From assembly GCF_006064855.1 (NCBI RefSeq), contig NZ_CP040753.1:620001-684000 (forward strand): 64,000 nt of DNA, read 5' to 3'. Under the pieces are notes generated by a model. The model saw nothing but the letters and a program-made list of their open reading frames with translations. It made no database searches and had not been told where the DNA came from. The position numbers were made by a program, and so were the translations under genes. Source of the DNA: Sulfitobacter sp. BSw21498 (GTDB taxonomy: Bacteria; Pseudomonadota; Alphaproteobacteria; Rhodobacterales; Rhodobacteraceae). Each line of letters opens with the position of its first letter. The stretch's first letter is position 1. Shown here in pieces: positions 43,290-51,533 of this stretch.

Positions 43290-44648
43290 TCAGCCCTTGG
43301 AGGTAGGTTTGGGCGTGATTTGTGTTTTAGGACTGTGGTTCTGCGCAAAGTCCGGCAGCTCTCCGGTCCATTCATACGCCTCGGTGCCCGGTGGGTTTTC
43401 GTACCAACCGGGATCTTCGTAATCGTCCGCGTCGATGCCCTGGCGCACCTTCACGACCGAAAACATGCCGCCCATCTCCAGCGGGCCATGCGGCCCCCAG
43501 CCGGCCATCATCGGCACGGTGTTGTCGGGCAGCGGCATCGACATTTCGCCCATATCCGCCATGCCGGCCGTGCCCATGGGCATAAATTCCGGCTGCACGC
43601 GGCGGACTTGGCGCGTCATGTTCGAACTGTTGGTGCCGATCAGCGTCGGCACGTCATGACCCATCGCATTCATGGTATGGTGCGACTTGTGGCAGTGGAT
43701 CGCCCAATCGCCCAGATGGTCTGCGGTGAACTCGTAGGCGCGCATGGCACCCACGGGGATGTCGATCGACACCTCGGGCCATTGCGCCGATTCCGGCACC
43801 CAGCCGCCATCGGTGCAGGTGACCTTGAAGTCATAGCCGTGCATGTGGATCGGGTGGTTTGTCATCGTCAGGTTGCCGACGCGCACGCGCACCTTGTCCC
43901 CTTGATTGACCACAAGCGGGTCGATGTCAGGGAAAATCCGGCTGTTCCAAGTCCACAAGTTGAAATCTGCCATGGTCATGATGCGCGGAATGTAGGTGCC
44001 CGGATCAATGTCGAAAGCATTCAGCATGATCAGGAAATCCCGATCAACCCGCATGAAGTCCGGGTCTTTGGGGTGGACCACGAACATGCCCATCATACCC
44101 ATCGCCATCTGCACCATCTCATCCCCATGGGGGTGATACATGAAGGTGCCGGATTTGGTCAGGTCGAACTCATAGACAAAGGTCTTGCCCGGCGGAATAC
44201 CGGGGTGGCTGAGCCCGCCGACACCGTCCATGCCCGAGGGCAAGATCAGCCCGTGCCAGTGTACCGTTGTGTGCTCGGGCAGGCGGTTGGTCACATAGAT
44301 ACGGACGCGGTCGCCTTCGACGGCTTCGATGGTTGGGCCGGTGGATTGGCCATTGTACCCCCAAAGACGCGCAACCATCCCGTCGGCCAATTCGCGCTCG
44401 ACCGGTTCTGCAACAAGGTGGAATTCCTTAACCCCGTTGTTCATCCGGTGCGGCAAAGTCCACCCATTGAGCGTTACGACCGGATTGTAGTCAGGCCCGC
44501 TGGTGGGGCGGGTGGGGGTCTGGGTGAGGGCACTGTCCATCACCGCGGCTTCGGGCAGGCCCATGTTCATGGTCTGGCCCCATGCTTTGGAGGAAACAAG
44601 CGTGGCCCCAGCCGCGCCGGCCCCTAGCAGTTGACGTCTGTTCATCAT
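43290..44648 (-). CDS. Multicopper oxidase, second type
   Basis: About 452 aa. A twin-Arg signal (MNRRQLLGAGAAGATLV) is followed by a Met-rich mature N terminus. Copper motifs are TTVHWHGLILP (about 115), FMYHPHGDEM (about 153), NHPIHMHGYDF (about 263) and IHCHKSHHTMNAM (about 317-330). The middle motif is YHPHGDEM rather than YHSH, a variant found in copper-resistance oxidases. A Met-rich stretch (EFMPMGTAGMADMGEMSMP) near 355-375 may bind Cu(I). ATG 44648 is chosen from two adjacent ATGs after CAGGAAAA. It belongs to the same strand cluster as the TolC-type gene and the cupredoxin. Confidence 0.9.
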   Translation of the reverse strand: MMNRRQLLGAGAAGATLVSSKAWGQTMNMGLPEAAVMDSALTQTPTRPTSGPDYNPVVTLNGWTLPHRMNNGVKEFHLVAEPVERELADGMVARLWGYNGQSTGPTIEAVEGDRVRIYVTNRLPEHTTVHWHGLILPSGMDGVGGLSHPGIPPGKTFVYEFDLTKSGTFMYHPHGDEMVQMAMGMMGMFVVHPKDPDFMRVDRDFLIMLNAFDIDPGTYIPRIMTMADFNLWTWNSRIFPDIDPLVVNQGDKVRVRVGNLTMTNHPIHMHGYDFKVTCTDGGWVPESAQWPEVSIDIPVGAMRAYEFTADHLGDWAIHCHKSHHTMNAMGHDVPTLIGTNSSNMTRQVRRVQPEFMPMGTAGMADMGEMSMPLPDNTVPMMAGWGPHGPLEMGGMFSVVKVRQGIDADDYEDPGWYENPPGTEAYEWTGELPDFAQNHSPKTQITPKPTSKG

Positions 44649-44665
44649 GTGATTGTTTTCCTGTC

Positions 44666-46129
44666 TCAATGTCCTGCACCGCCACCGGCGGCGATTTGCG
44701 TCTCTGCGCCTGCACCACCGCCGCCGCTGCCACCGCCATAGATCGCGGCGGTCAGACCAGCCGAGGCCAGCCAGAAGTCGCGTTTGGCGTTAGCCGCTTC
44801 CAACTCGCTCGACAGCTTCTCGCGCGCGTCATTGAGCAAGTCGAAGGTGCTGGTGATCATGCCGTTGTTGCTCAGCAGCGCCTCTTCGTTGATTGTGCGC
44901 CGCAGGGGCATCACCACGTCCGAATAGTGCCGCGCAATCTGGTGGCTTGAGCGATAGGCCGTGGCTGCTGCGCGTGCCTCGGACCGCACATTCACCGCTT
45001 GTTCAGCCAGCACATTCGCAGCCTGAAGGTAGCTCAGCTCTGCCTTGCGCATCCGCGCCTTGCCGCTGTCGAAGATCGGGATGACGAATTCGAACTCGAC
45101 CTGCGGGGTGATGCTGGTCTCGATCTCGCCGTCTTCTACCTCGCGTTCAATCTCTGCGCCGGCGATCACTTCAAGGTCGGTCAAGGTGCGGGTTGCATCG
45201 GTCAGCCCATAACCCTTGGCTGTGGCCGCGAGCCCCAGCCGCGCCACTTCCAGATCAACCCGATTGGCAAGCGCCAGCCGTTCGATCCCGCGGTGACCAT
45301 TCACTGTGTTGGGCACGCGGGGTAGGGCATCGGGCACGTAATACGCCACGTCTTGCCCCCAGAGCCCCATCAAACGGGTCAGCTGTTCCTTAGCCAATTC
45401 CGCATCAAGCCGCGCCCGCGCCACCTGACCGGCCATCTCGGCGTTAAAGGCCTGCTCGCGCGCTTGTGCCGCCTTGTTAAGAGCACCGGTTTTGCCAAGC
45501 TGTTGCGCCAGTTCTGCGGCCGCATCGGTGGTGATGGCGGCGCGTTTCAGATAGCTCACCGTCTCGAACGCCGCGACGGCGTTGACCCAAGCTTCGCGAG
45601 TCTCGTTTGCCAGTGCCAGCGTGTCATTGACGGCTTGCATCTGCGCCTGTTGGAACTGCACTTCGGCAGCGGCGATGCGCTGTTTGCGAGTGCGAGCATC
45701 CAGCAGGTTGACGGCGATCATGCTTTCAAGGGCCCGGTACAGCCCCACCTCAGGCGCGCCGATGCCCAAAAGACCAACCGAGACGACAGGGTTTTCAGGC
45801 GTGGACTGTTGCCATGCTTCTGCTGCCGACAGACCGATCTGCGCGTAAGACGCCTGTAGCCCCTTGTTATTCAGCAAAGCGACTTGCACGGCGGTTTCGG
45901 CGTTAATTGTCTTGCCCTGCACCATGGCGCGGACTTGTTTCGAAGTGGCCACCGTTTCGGACTGCGACTGCGCCCAAACGGTGCGCTTGCCAATCGCTTT
46001 GGAGGTGCGCGTCTCGACGGCGGCAAAGCCCGCATCGCGTGCGGAATAGCTGACGGGCAAGGTCGAGGCTGTGCAGGCGCCAAGAACGAGCGGCGTGATG
46101 ACAGCGGCTGTTTTCAATGTCCAACGCAT
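44666..46129 (-). CDS. TolC-family outer-membrane efflux lipoprotein
   Basis: About 487 aa. The N terminus has a signal with LGACTAS, a lipobox (Cys near residue 19), followed by long alpha-helical heptad stretches (two OEP repeats near 70-260 and 275-460) typical of TolC/OprM channels that complete efflux pumps. The C terminus is rich in Gly, ending GGGSGGGGAGAET-like. No RND pump or adaptor is next to it, which is unusual; it may work with a pump elsewhere or with the ATPase/CDF products. It overlaps the small lipoprotein gene upstream (ATGA at 46129) and is followed by the second oxidase gene. Confidence 0.87.
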   Translation of the reverse strand: MRWTLKTAAVITPLVLGACTASTLPVSYSARDAGFAAVETRTSKAIGKRTVWAQSQSETVATSKQVRAMVQGKTINAETAVQVALLNNKGLQASYAQIGLSAAEAWQQSTPENPVVSVGLLGIGAPEVGLYRALESMIAVNLLDARTRKQRIAAAEVQFQQAQMQAVNDTLALANETREAWVNAVAAFETVSYLKRAAITTDAAAELAQQLGKTGALNKAAQAREQAFNAEMAGQVARARLDAELAKEQLTRLMGLWGQDVAYYVPDALPRVPNTVNGHRGIERLALANRVDLEVARLGLAATAKGYGLTDATRTLTDLEVIAGAEIEREVEDGEIETSITPQVEFEFVIPIFDSGKARMRKAELSYLQAANVLAEQAVNVRSEARAAATAYRSSHQIARHYSDVVMPLRRTINEEALLSNNGMITSTFDLLNDAREKLSSELEAANAKRDFWLASAGLTAAIYGGGSGGGGAGAETQIAAGGGAGH

Positions 46130-46407
46130 CAGTGGTTCATCCCCTGCATCGGTGCCTGTTCCGCGTTCAGCCGTCGCCAGTCGAGCGGTTCCACCACGCC
46201 ACGTCGGCGGTAGCCTGCAAAGGGCTGTTCAGTGGCGGTTGTGGCGCTGCCACGCGCGCTGCTGTCAGCAGCGGTCATCGCGGCGACTTCGGGCAGGGGG
46301 GTGGGCTGTTGCACATAGGCAGTCGTGACATCGGGAAAGGGTGGAAGCGTGGTTGCGCAAGCCCCAAGGGTCAGGGACATCGCCCCTGCAATCAATACTG
46401 TTTTCAT
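46129..46407 (-). CDS. Small predicted lipoprotein in the copper cluster
   Basis: 92 aa. Signal MKTVLIAGAMSLTLGACA with lipobox Cys near residue 17; the mature part is short and without known domains (PFAGYRRRGVVEPLDWRRL near 63-81), ending with Met-Asn-His. It overlaps the TolC gene by 1 bp (ATGA), so the two are coupled. I cannot assign a family. Its role may be assembly or stabilisation of the channel (inference). Confidence 0.72.
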   Translation of the reverse strand: MKTVLIAGAMSLTLGACATTLPPFPDVTTAYVQQPTPLPEVAAMTAADSSARGSATTATEQPFAGYRRRGVVEPLDWRRLNAEQAPMQGMNH

Positions 46408-46493
46408 GGATATTTGACCTGAAATTTAGGTGATCTTGCCCGCGGACGCAAATGTATCGCAGGCGCAAATGCCGCTATGCAGCGGCGATCAGG

Positions 46494-46877
46494 TCAGGCT
46501 CGAGGGGGGCGCAGCTGGCTGGTTGCGTCGGCTGAGGCCATGGACCGGTAGCTGAGCGCGAAACAGGCGGATTGAACGGCTGTCACTTCAGCGTGCTGCG
46601 ATGCGCAAAGCGCAGCAGTCATGCATATGCCGCCGCAGCAGGCGTCACCTTCAAAGCTGTCAGGTGTGTCGTCGGGCGCAGGCTGAGCGACCGCAGCTTG
46701 CTGCGCATGATTCAAGGCCATCTCAGAATCAGCCCCAGTGTGGTGCGTCGCATGTGCACCCTCGTGCATCCCGCTGTTCGCGTGCGCCGACGAGGGGGGC
46801 AGCAACAAAAAGCCGCATACCAATACCGCGCCTAGAACGAGGCGAAAGAGGTTTGATATGGATTTAAGACAACGCAT
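46494..46877 (-). CDS. His/Cys-rich exported protein, likely metal-linked
   Basis: About 127 aa. A hydrophobic segment (LFRLVLGAVLVCGFLLLPP) serves as signal or anchor; the rest has a His-rich region (MHEGAHATHHTG) and a Cys-rich core (ACCGGICMTAALCASQH). This composition suits copper binding. No recognised domain. ATG 46877 is used rather than the TTG 2 codons upstream. It is first in the direction of the copper cluster and separated from the lipoprotein gene by 86 bp. Confidence 0.65.
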   Translation of the reverse strand: MRCLKSISNLFRLVLGAVLVCGFLLLPPSSAHANSGMHEGAHATHHTGADSEMALNHAQQAAVAQPAPDDTPDSFEGDACCGGICMTAALCASQHAEVTAVQSACFALSYRSMASADATSQLRPPRA

Positions 46878-47339
46878 GGGCAAATCAGTGCCTTACACAA
46901 AGCGATCTGTCAACGCGTCCAGCGCTGGAAGCTTTGGCGACTTGTGGCAGAAACCCGCCAAAGGCCCACATGATTGACGCTGTGTCTGAGCCTGGGGCCA
47001 TGCGCCATGAACTAGAACTCGACCCTCCGCAAAGTTCTGATCTGCAGCTAGGCTAGGCTCGTTTTTCTGCCTGCGCCAAGAACCATGCGACGACGCTATG
47101 AATTGCAGCGTTTCGTTCGGATGTTGGCGTGATGAGCGAGTGAAAATCCTGTTTGCCGGCCATGCGCTTCGGTGTGATCTGTATCAGCCGCTTGGCTGCA
47201 CTGTCGGTGTAAGCGACCAAGGGCTTTGCCACGCCCGGCATTCAGGTGGTCTGTAGCCCGGTGTGGTGCGTCGAACGCAGCAGCGACTGCCACGTGATAG
47301 CTTCGCCCTTGCGATGGAAAATCCAGCCTTTTGGGCCGT
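46878..47339. other. Gap with an unassigned short frame
   Basis: About 460 bp. A minus-strand frame of 62 codons (47053-47241; ends ...VVAWFLAQAEKRA) looks like the tail of a larger protein, possibly a decayed gene, but no family can be named. Otherwise nothing recognised. Confidence 0.35.
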
Positions 47340-47681
47340 CTATCCAAACACTTTCTTTACGAACTGGGATTTCAGACCCATTTGGCCGACTCCAGGAACC
47401 TTGCAGTCGATGTCGTGATCGCCGTCGACCAACCGAATGCCGCGCACCTTGGTTCCGACTTTAACCACGGACGAAGACCCTTTGATCTTCAGGTCCTTAA
47501 TCACGGTGACGGTGTCACCATCCTCTAGCACATTCCCGACGCTATCGCGGGTGGCCGGCGCGGTGTCGGAGGGGTCTTGAGCGCCCCATTCGTGTCCACA
47601 CTCTGGGCAATTCAATAAGGCATCGACCTGATAGACGTAGATCGAGGCGCATTCGGGGCATGGGGGAGCTGTGTCATTCAT
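47340..47681 (-). CDS. YjdM/PhnA-family zinc-ribbon protein
   Basis: About 113 aa. N-terminal zinc ribbon: PPCPECASIYVYQVDALLNCPECGHEW (two CxxC knuckles, spaced about 16 residues). It is followed by the PhnA/YjdM domain (DGDTVTVIKDLKIKGSSSVVKVGTKV, then GHDIDCKV-like). The family is historically tied to alkylphosphonate genes but its function is not known. The frame is open to 47717; ATG 47681 (MNDTAPP) is used. Monocistronic. Confidence 0.88.
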   Translation of the reverse strand: MNDTAPPCPECASIYVYQVDALLNCPECGHEWGAQDPSDTAPATRDSVGNVLEDGDTVTVIKDLKIKGSSSVVKVGTKVRGIRLVDGDHDIDCKVPGVGQMGLKSQFVKKVFG

Positions 47682-47867
47682 AGGACCGTTCGATACCCCG
47701 AAACCAAACCGGAGCACAGAGGAAACTCTGCGCCATCAAGTTTCAGGGTTCTGACTGGCGTTTGGGCGTTGTCTATCCGCAGGGTTGAAAGACCTGTCGC
47801 GGGGGACGAGGGACGAGGGATGGGGGGCGTTGACCCATCGCTTGGCCAAAGCGGGATTGATCGAGGT

Positions 47868-48269
47868 TTAGGCGCTTTCGTCATCCGCGTCTGCCGCGCC
47901 CAGCGTATCTTCGAGGTGCCAGATCTTGGAAACGATCTGCCACCCATTCTCACCCCTCACAAAGCCAAGATGGTCGACAAAGATGTTTTGATGCGCGCGA
48001 ATACGGATTTTGACCGTTGCACTGATCGGCGACAGGTGGTCGATCATCAATACCTCGGCCTCACGCGGTTGGCCTTTGGACGCCGGTGACAGACGCCCCG
48101 CAACGTCGCGGCTAAAGCTGTCTATAGGCTCTACAAAGATCGATCCGTTGTCGGCATCAAACAAGCTGGATTGCGGGTGGAACACGGCGTTCAGCTTTTG
48201 GATATCACAGTCATGGATCGCGTCGAAATAGGTGTCGACTGCGGCAAGAAGATCGGGGTCGAGTGTCAT
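47868..48269 (-). CDS. NTF2-like (SnoaL/lumazine-binding-type) protein
   Basis: About 133 aa with the cone-shaped NTF2-like fold pattern: an N-terminal helix (DLLAAVDTYFDAIHDCDIQKLNAVFHPQ), a core SSLFDADNGS and VKIRIRAHQNIFVDHLGFVRGENGWQIVSKIW near the end. Such proteins bind or isomerise small molecules; a specific function cannot be assigned. ATG 48269 follows GGAGATGATCTC and is preferred to the ATG 11 codons upstream. It ends with an acidic tail. Confidence 0.75.
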   Translation of the reverse strand: MTLDPDLLAAVDTYFDAIHDCDIQKLNAVFHPQSSLFDADNGSIFVEPIDSFSRDVAGRLSPASKGQPREAEVLMIDHLSPISATVKIRIRAHQNIFVDHLGFVRGENGWQIVSKIWHLEDTLGAADADDESA

Positions 48270-48952
48270 GAGATCATCTCCATCTGACGTTGCTGTTATC
48301 ACCTTGCCACCAAACCAAAAGCCGCGAAACTGGCAAAAGTGACAATATCCCGGTCGGATGCCGCAAATACGGGAGGACGTTATTCGAGCTGACGCGCCTA
48401 GGTCTGTATGATTGCCCGAACGGTTGCGCGCTGAGCCAAATTTTAGCCCCCCGCGCCGAGGTATCCGTCGATAATTCTACTTTTGCGATAAATAATACCC
48501 TCAGGGGTAGACGAGTCGAAAAGGGTATCGTAACACCTTTTCATCGATCGCAGGTCAGCCCTGCGTGAGAGTTTAAAAAAGAGATATTTGACAAGGTATA
48601 TTGTTATCGACTCGATCACCCTTTCTAACCGATGGGGCGTATAGATGGATGACATTTTTTGTGAAACTTATATTTCTCGATTTTGAGTTTTCCGCGTCGG
48701 TTTTATTGCAATGACGCTACAGTATGGATGCTAAAAATCTATTTCATTACCAACTTGGGGGTGCCGTATTTCGCGGTGCCCTCAATTTATGAATTAGCAC
48801 AGTACACTTTAAACGAGTGTCAATTCTGCAACAAGTACATACGTTCGTTCAAATGGTTGTGAACTGTGGGTTGTGCGTCTGAAGTCTCTGGGGAAAACAG
48901 GAGTTGTTCAATTTCGACGTGTATAAACGTAAGTATAGAAAGTGAATATTTC
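48270..48952. other. Intergenic region, AT-rich toward the lipoprotein gene
   Basis: About 680 bp with no convincing gene. The second half (48560-48950) is notably AT-rich and contains the promoter of the lipoprotein gene at 48953. No regulatory motif was recognised. Confidence 0.4.
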
Positions 48953-49597
48953 ATGAAATTCTCAACATTCAAACTCGCCTTGGCTACCCCTGTCATCGCA
49001 GTCGCCTTGAGTGCATGCGGCAGCAGCAACGGTATTGCTGACTATGAAGAGCTGGTAAATAAAGCCGACGCCGTAATCGATCGCGTAAAAGTAGTGGGCG
49101 ACTACAACGAGGAAACGAAAGAGTACCAAAACATCACCACCGCTGAGGAAATGTCCCAGCGTTCCGGTTCGGCAACATATACCGGCGTCGCCGGTTTGTG
49201 GGTGGCCGACAGCGAGGAAATCCTTGCGCAGCGCATGGAAAATGATGCAGACCCCGCCGTTGTTGCGGCACTCAATCTGACTGCGGACTTCGACAGCTCC
49301 TCCATCACCGGTTCGATGACGAATCTGCAAACGAACGAGGAAGACATGACCGTAAGCGGTCAAATTGATCTGGCTAACGGCTCCATCTCTGGCGGTGATC
49401 TGACGGCCGATCTTACGGGAACGATTGAAACAACCGGCGACGGCCCTGATGAAACTCTTACCTTGGTAGGGACAACAACCGGCGCGTTCGTGGGCGACAA
49501 CGCAGAAGCCGCTGTAGGCGAAATTGAGGCGACCCTCAGCAACGGCGAGAGCGATGGCTCCTTTGTCGGCGGCGGCTGGATTGTCGAAGAGAAATAA
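48953..49597 (+). CDS. TbpB-like surface lipoprotein
   Basis: About 214 aa. Signal (MKFSTFKLALATPVIAVALS) with lipobox Cys22. The mature part is acidic and beta-rich. The tail (AFVGDNAEAAVGEIEA ... GESDGSFVGGGW) resembles the beta-barrel domain of transferrin-binding-protein-B-like lipoproteins (Slam substrates), where a GxFxGxxAxExGG-type motif recurs; that domain is only about 110 aa here. ATG 48953 is preferred to the upstream frame start at 48866 because of the signal peptide. It is followed 37 bp later by an outer-membrane barrel gene, a possible partner. Confidence 0.65.
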   Translation: MKFSTFKLALATPVIAVALSACGSSNGIADYEELVNKADAVIDRVKVVGDYNEETKEYQNITTAEEMSQRSGSATYTGVAGLWVADSEEILAQRMENDADPAVVAALNLTADFDSSSITGSMTNLQTNEEDMTVSGQIDLANGSISGGDLTADLTGTIETTGDGPDETLTLVGTTTGAFVGDNAEAAVGEIEATLSNGESDGSFVGGGWIVEEK

Positions 49598-49624
49598 TAC
49601 TCTCCGGAACTTCAGTAAAATTTG

Positions 49625-49644
49625 GGGGCGGCATATGTCGCCCC
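49625..49644 (+). promoter_or_regulatory. Hairpin covering the start codon of the barrel gene
   Basis: GGGGCG (49625-49630) pairs with CGCCCC (49639-49644), loop GCATATGT, which encloses the likely ATG 49635 and its G-rich ribosome site. It could limit translation of the barrel relative to the lipoprotein. Confidence 0.45.
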
Positions 49645-50717
49645 TTAACCTCCTAAAAATGTTGAGAATTAATTTGTTGAACCTATTCAAAGCGGGCACC
49701 GCTATTCTATTGTGCGGCTTGGCGACCGCGCCCTTGGCAGATCCTCTGCCAGTATGGAAATCCGCGATGATATCGGGATCTCAGCGTCTGAGCTTTTTTA
49801 GCGTGCTCAAGGCCAAACCGCCGGGACACGAGACTTACCTGAAGCGCCTTATGCGGTATGACGGTTTGATGCACCGACCTGGAAGGGGGCCGCAGAAGCT
49901 GCTGTCCTACGTGGGGCTCAAGCCGTTGATCGGCTACGATTCCAACATCAACAACGGTCTGCCCGGCGACGAATTCAATATCGGAAAGTTTACCTTCCGC
50001 ACCGACGAAGAAGATCAGGCCAAGGCGGGGATGACCGTGGGTGCCAGGGCGATGGGTACGCTACTGTACAGCGTTGCACCGGCGCATGTTCTCAAATTTT
50101 CTGCCTACGGCTCATACGAATTCGCCCCCGAACACAGCCTGTCAAAACACGCTGTCGGGGCGTCGGCGTGCCTTGGCAGCCATGTCGCGTCTTATACCTG
50201 GATCGACAGTTGCGCGGGCGTGCGCGTTGCCGAAAAGAAGAACGCCAGCGTCGAAGAAGTGTACGCGTCGCTTGGCGGATCGCAGGCCTTCGCGACTGGC
50301 TGGGGGCACCACGAAGCAAAATGGGCGTTCAAAAGATCGTTCCGGGATGACTATCCGAAAAGTTATCTCAACGTTGGTTTGCTGAGCGCCATGCCCGATG
50401 TGGGCGCAATCTATACGGGTGTAAGTTGGGGCGAGGAAATCGCGGGAAAACACACATCACGATGGGGGGCGACTGCGTCGATCACACGTCCCGTATTAAA
50501 ACGAAAGACAACACTTTCTATTTCATATGGGAATTTCGGGGGAGGTTCGCACTTCGGAGAACCGAGAGAAGACAATCAGTACGCAGTAAATATAAAAAGT
50601 CAGGTTCACAAGAATGTCGCCGTGAGTTTCGGTTATTCCTGGAATAACTCGAACGTCGCGTTTTATGATGAGAACAGCGTGCTGTTTGGCGTAGATATAA
50701 AATCTATTTCATTTTGA
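49635..50717 (+). CDS. Outer-membrane beta-barrel protein, possibly Slam-like
   Basis: About 360 aa. Signal-like N terminus (LFKAGTAILLCGLATAPLADP). The mature part has repeated amphipathic strands (LSYVGLKPLIGYDSNINNG, HVLKFSAYGSYEF, VAVSFGYSWNNSNVAFYD) and ends in Phe (VDIKSISF), the signal used by the BAM complex. The GYDSNINNG strand recalls the C-terminal barrel of Slam proteins, which export surface lipoproteins; here the usual N-terminal TPR part is absent. It lies directly after a TbpB-like lipoprotein. Either 49635 or the ATG at 49659 may be the start. Function is inferred from context only. Confidence 0.6.
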   Translation: MSPLNLLKMLRINLLNLFKAGTAILLCGLATAPLADPLPVWKSAMISGSQRLSFFSVLKAKPPGHETYLKRLMRYDGLMHRPGRGPQKLLSYVGLKPLIGYDSNINNGLPGDEFNIGKFTFRTDEEDQAKAGMTVGARAMGTLLYSVAPAHVLKFSAYGSYEFAPEHSLSKHAVGASACLGSHVASYTWIDSCAGVRVAEKKNASVEEVYASLGGSQAFATGWGHHEAKWAFKRSFRDDYPKSYLNVGLLSAMPDVGAIYTGVSWGEEIAGKHTSRWGATASITRPVLKRKTTLSISYGNFGGGSHFGEPREDNQYAVNIKSQVHKNVAVSFGYSWNNSNVAFYDENSVLFGVDIKSISF

Positions 50718-50944
50718 TATTCCCTTCGTTTTGTATTTCAATTCCTGATGAAAACATATTACGTTTCCCATAGCGAATAACCCTAATGGCATATGTGTCT
50801 ATAAGAGGTTTTTGACGGATCAAGCTGCGCCCGTATTCAGCTCAGGGTTGATATCTCTTTGGTTGCGTCGGGACCTCGCGTGGGTAGCACTTGAGCGAGG
50901 ATGCAATTTACCGAGATATCGGCTTTCCCATCCGCGATATCCGC

Positions 50945-51415
50945 TTACATCGGGATGCTGGTGTTCCGCTTGATTTCGCGCAGCACTACGTTGGTCTGGG
51001 CGCTTTCGACCGCTGGCAGACGGAACAGAAAATCTTCGAGAAACCGGTTATAGGCGGCGATGTCACGACATAGGACGCGCATCTGGTAGTCGGCTTGCCC
51101 GGTCGTGGCATAACATTCCAGCACCTCGGCGCGATGCGCAATTGCGTTAATGAACTCGGCCAGTTTCTCCTGATTATGGCGGGCCAATTGCACCTGTACC
51201 AAGGCCTGAAAACTATTGCCTGCCTTGGTCGGGGATACGTCCGCGCGATACCGCTCGATGACGCCCGCGTCTTCAAAGGCCTTGACCCGTCGCCAGCAGG
51301 CAGAAGCGGACATGCCTGCCTTGTCGGCCAATTCGGCATTCGAGATACGGCAATCGCGCTGCAAGAGATCAAGCAACCGACGGTCGCGGTCGTCAAAGTT
51401 CATCTGGTCAGACAT
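50945..51415 (-). CDS. Lrp/AsnC-family regulator
   Basis: 156 aa. N-terminal helix-turn-helix (DDRDRRLLDLLQRDCRISNAELADKAGMSASACWRRVKAFEDAG, about 6-50) and a C-terminal RAM ligand domain (VQLARHNQEKLAEF, ECYATTGQADYQMRVLCRDIAAY). Lrp-type proteins respond to amino acids. It is divergent from the indolepyruvate oxidoreductase gene (118-bp gap), so it most likely controls that enzyme and senses aromatic or branched-chain amino acids. Confidence 0.9.
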   Translation of the reverse strand: MSDQMNFDDRDRRLLDLLQRDCRISNAELADKAGMSASACWRRVKAFEDAGVIERYRADVSPTKAGNSFQALVQVQLARHNQEKLAEFINAIAHRAEVLECYATTGQADYQMRVLCRDIAAYNRFLEDFLFRLPAVESAQTNVVLREIKRNTSIPM

Positions 51416-51533
51416 TTCATCTTCCTTGTCATATGCGAATACAATTTTCGATCATTCCGCAATCGGGTGCAAGTGGGGAGAGATATTTCACGGAAATGTG
51501 GTTTGATGGTCATGACAGCCAAGGATCGCCATT

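Noticed and set aside
43320..44627. Long plus-strand open frame antisense to the second multicopper oxidase
   Set aside because: It is a mirror of the oxidase's codon bias in GC-rich DNA. Its translation is His/Val-rich without any domain, while the minus strand encodes all copper motifs.
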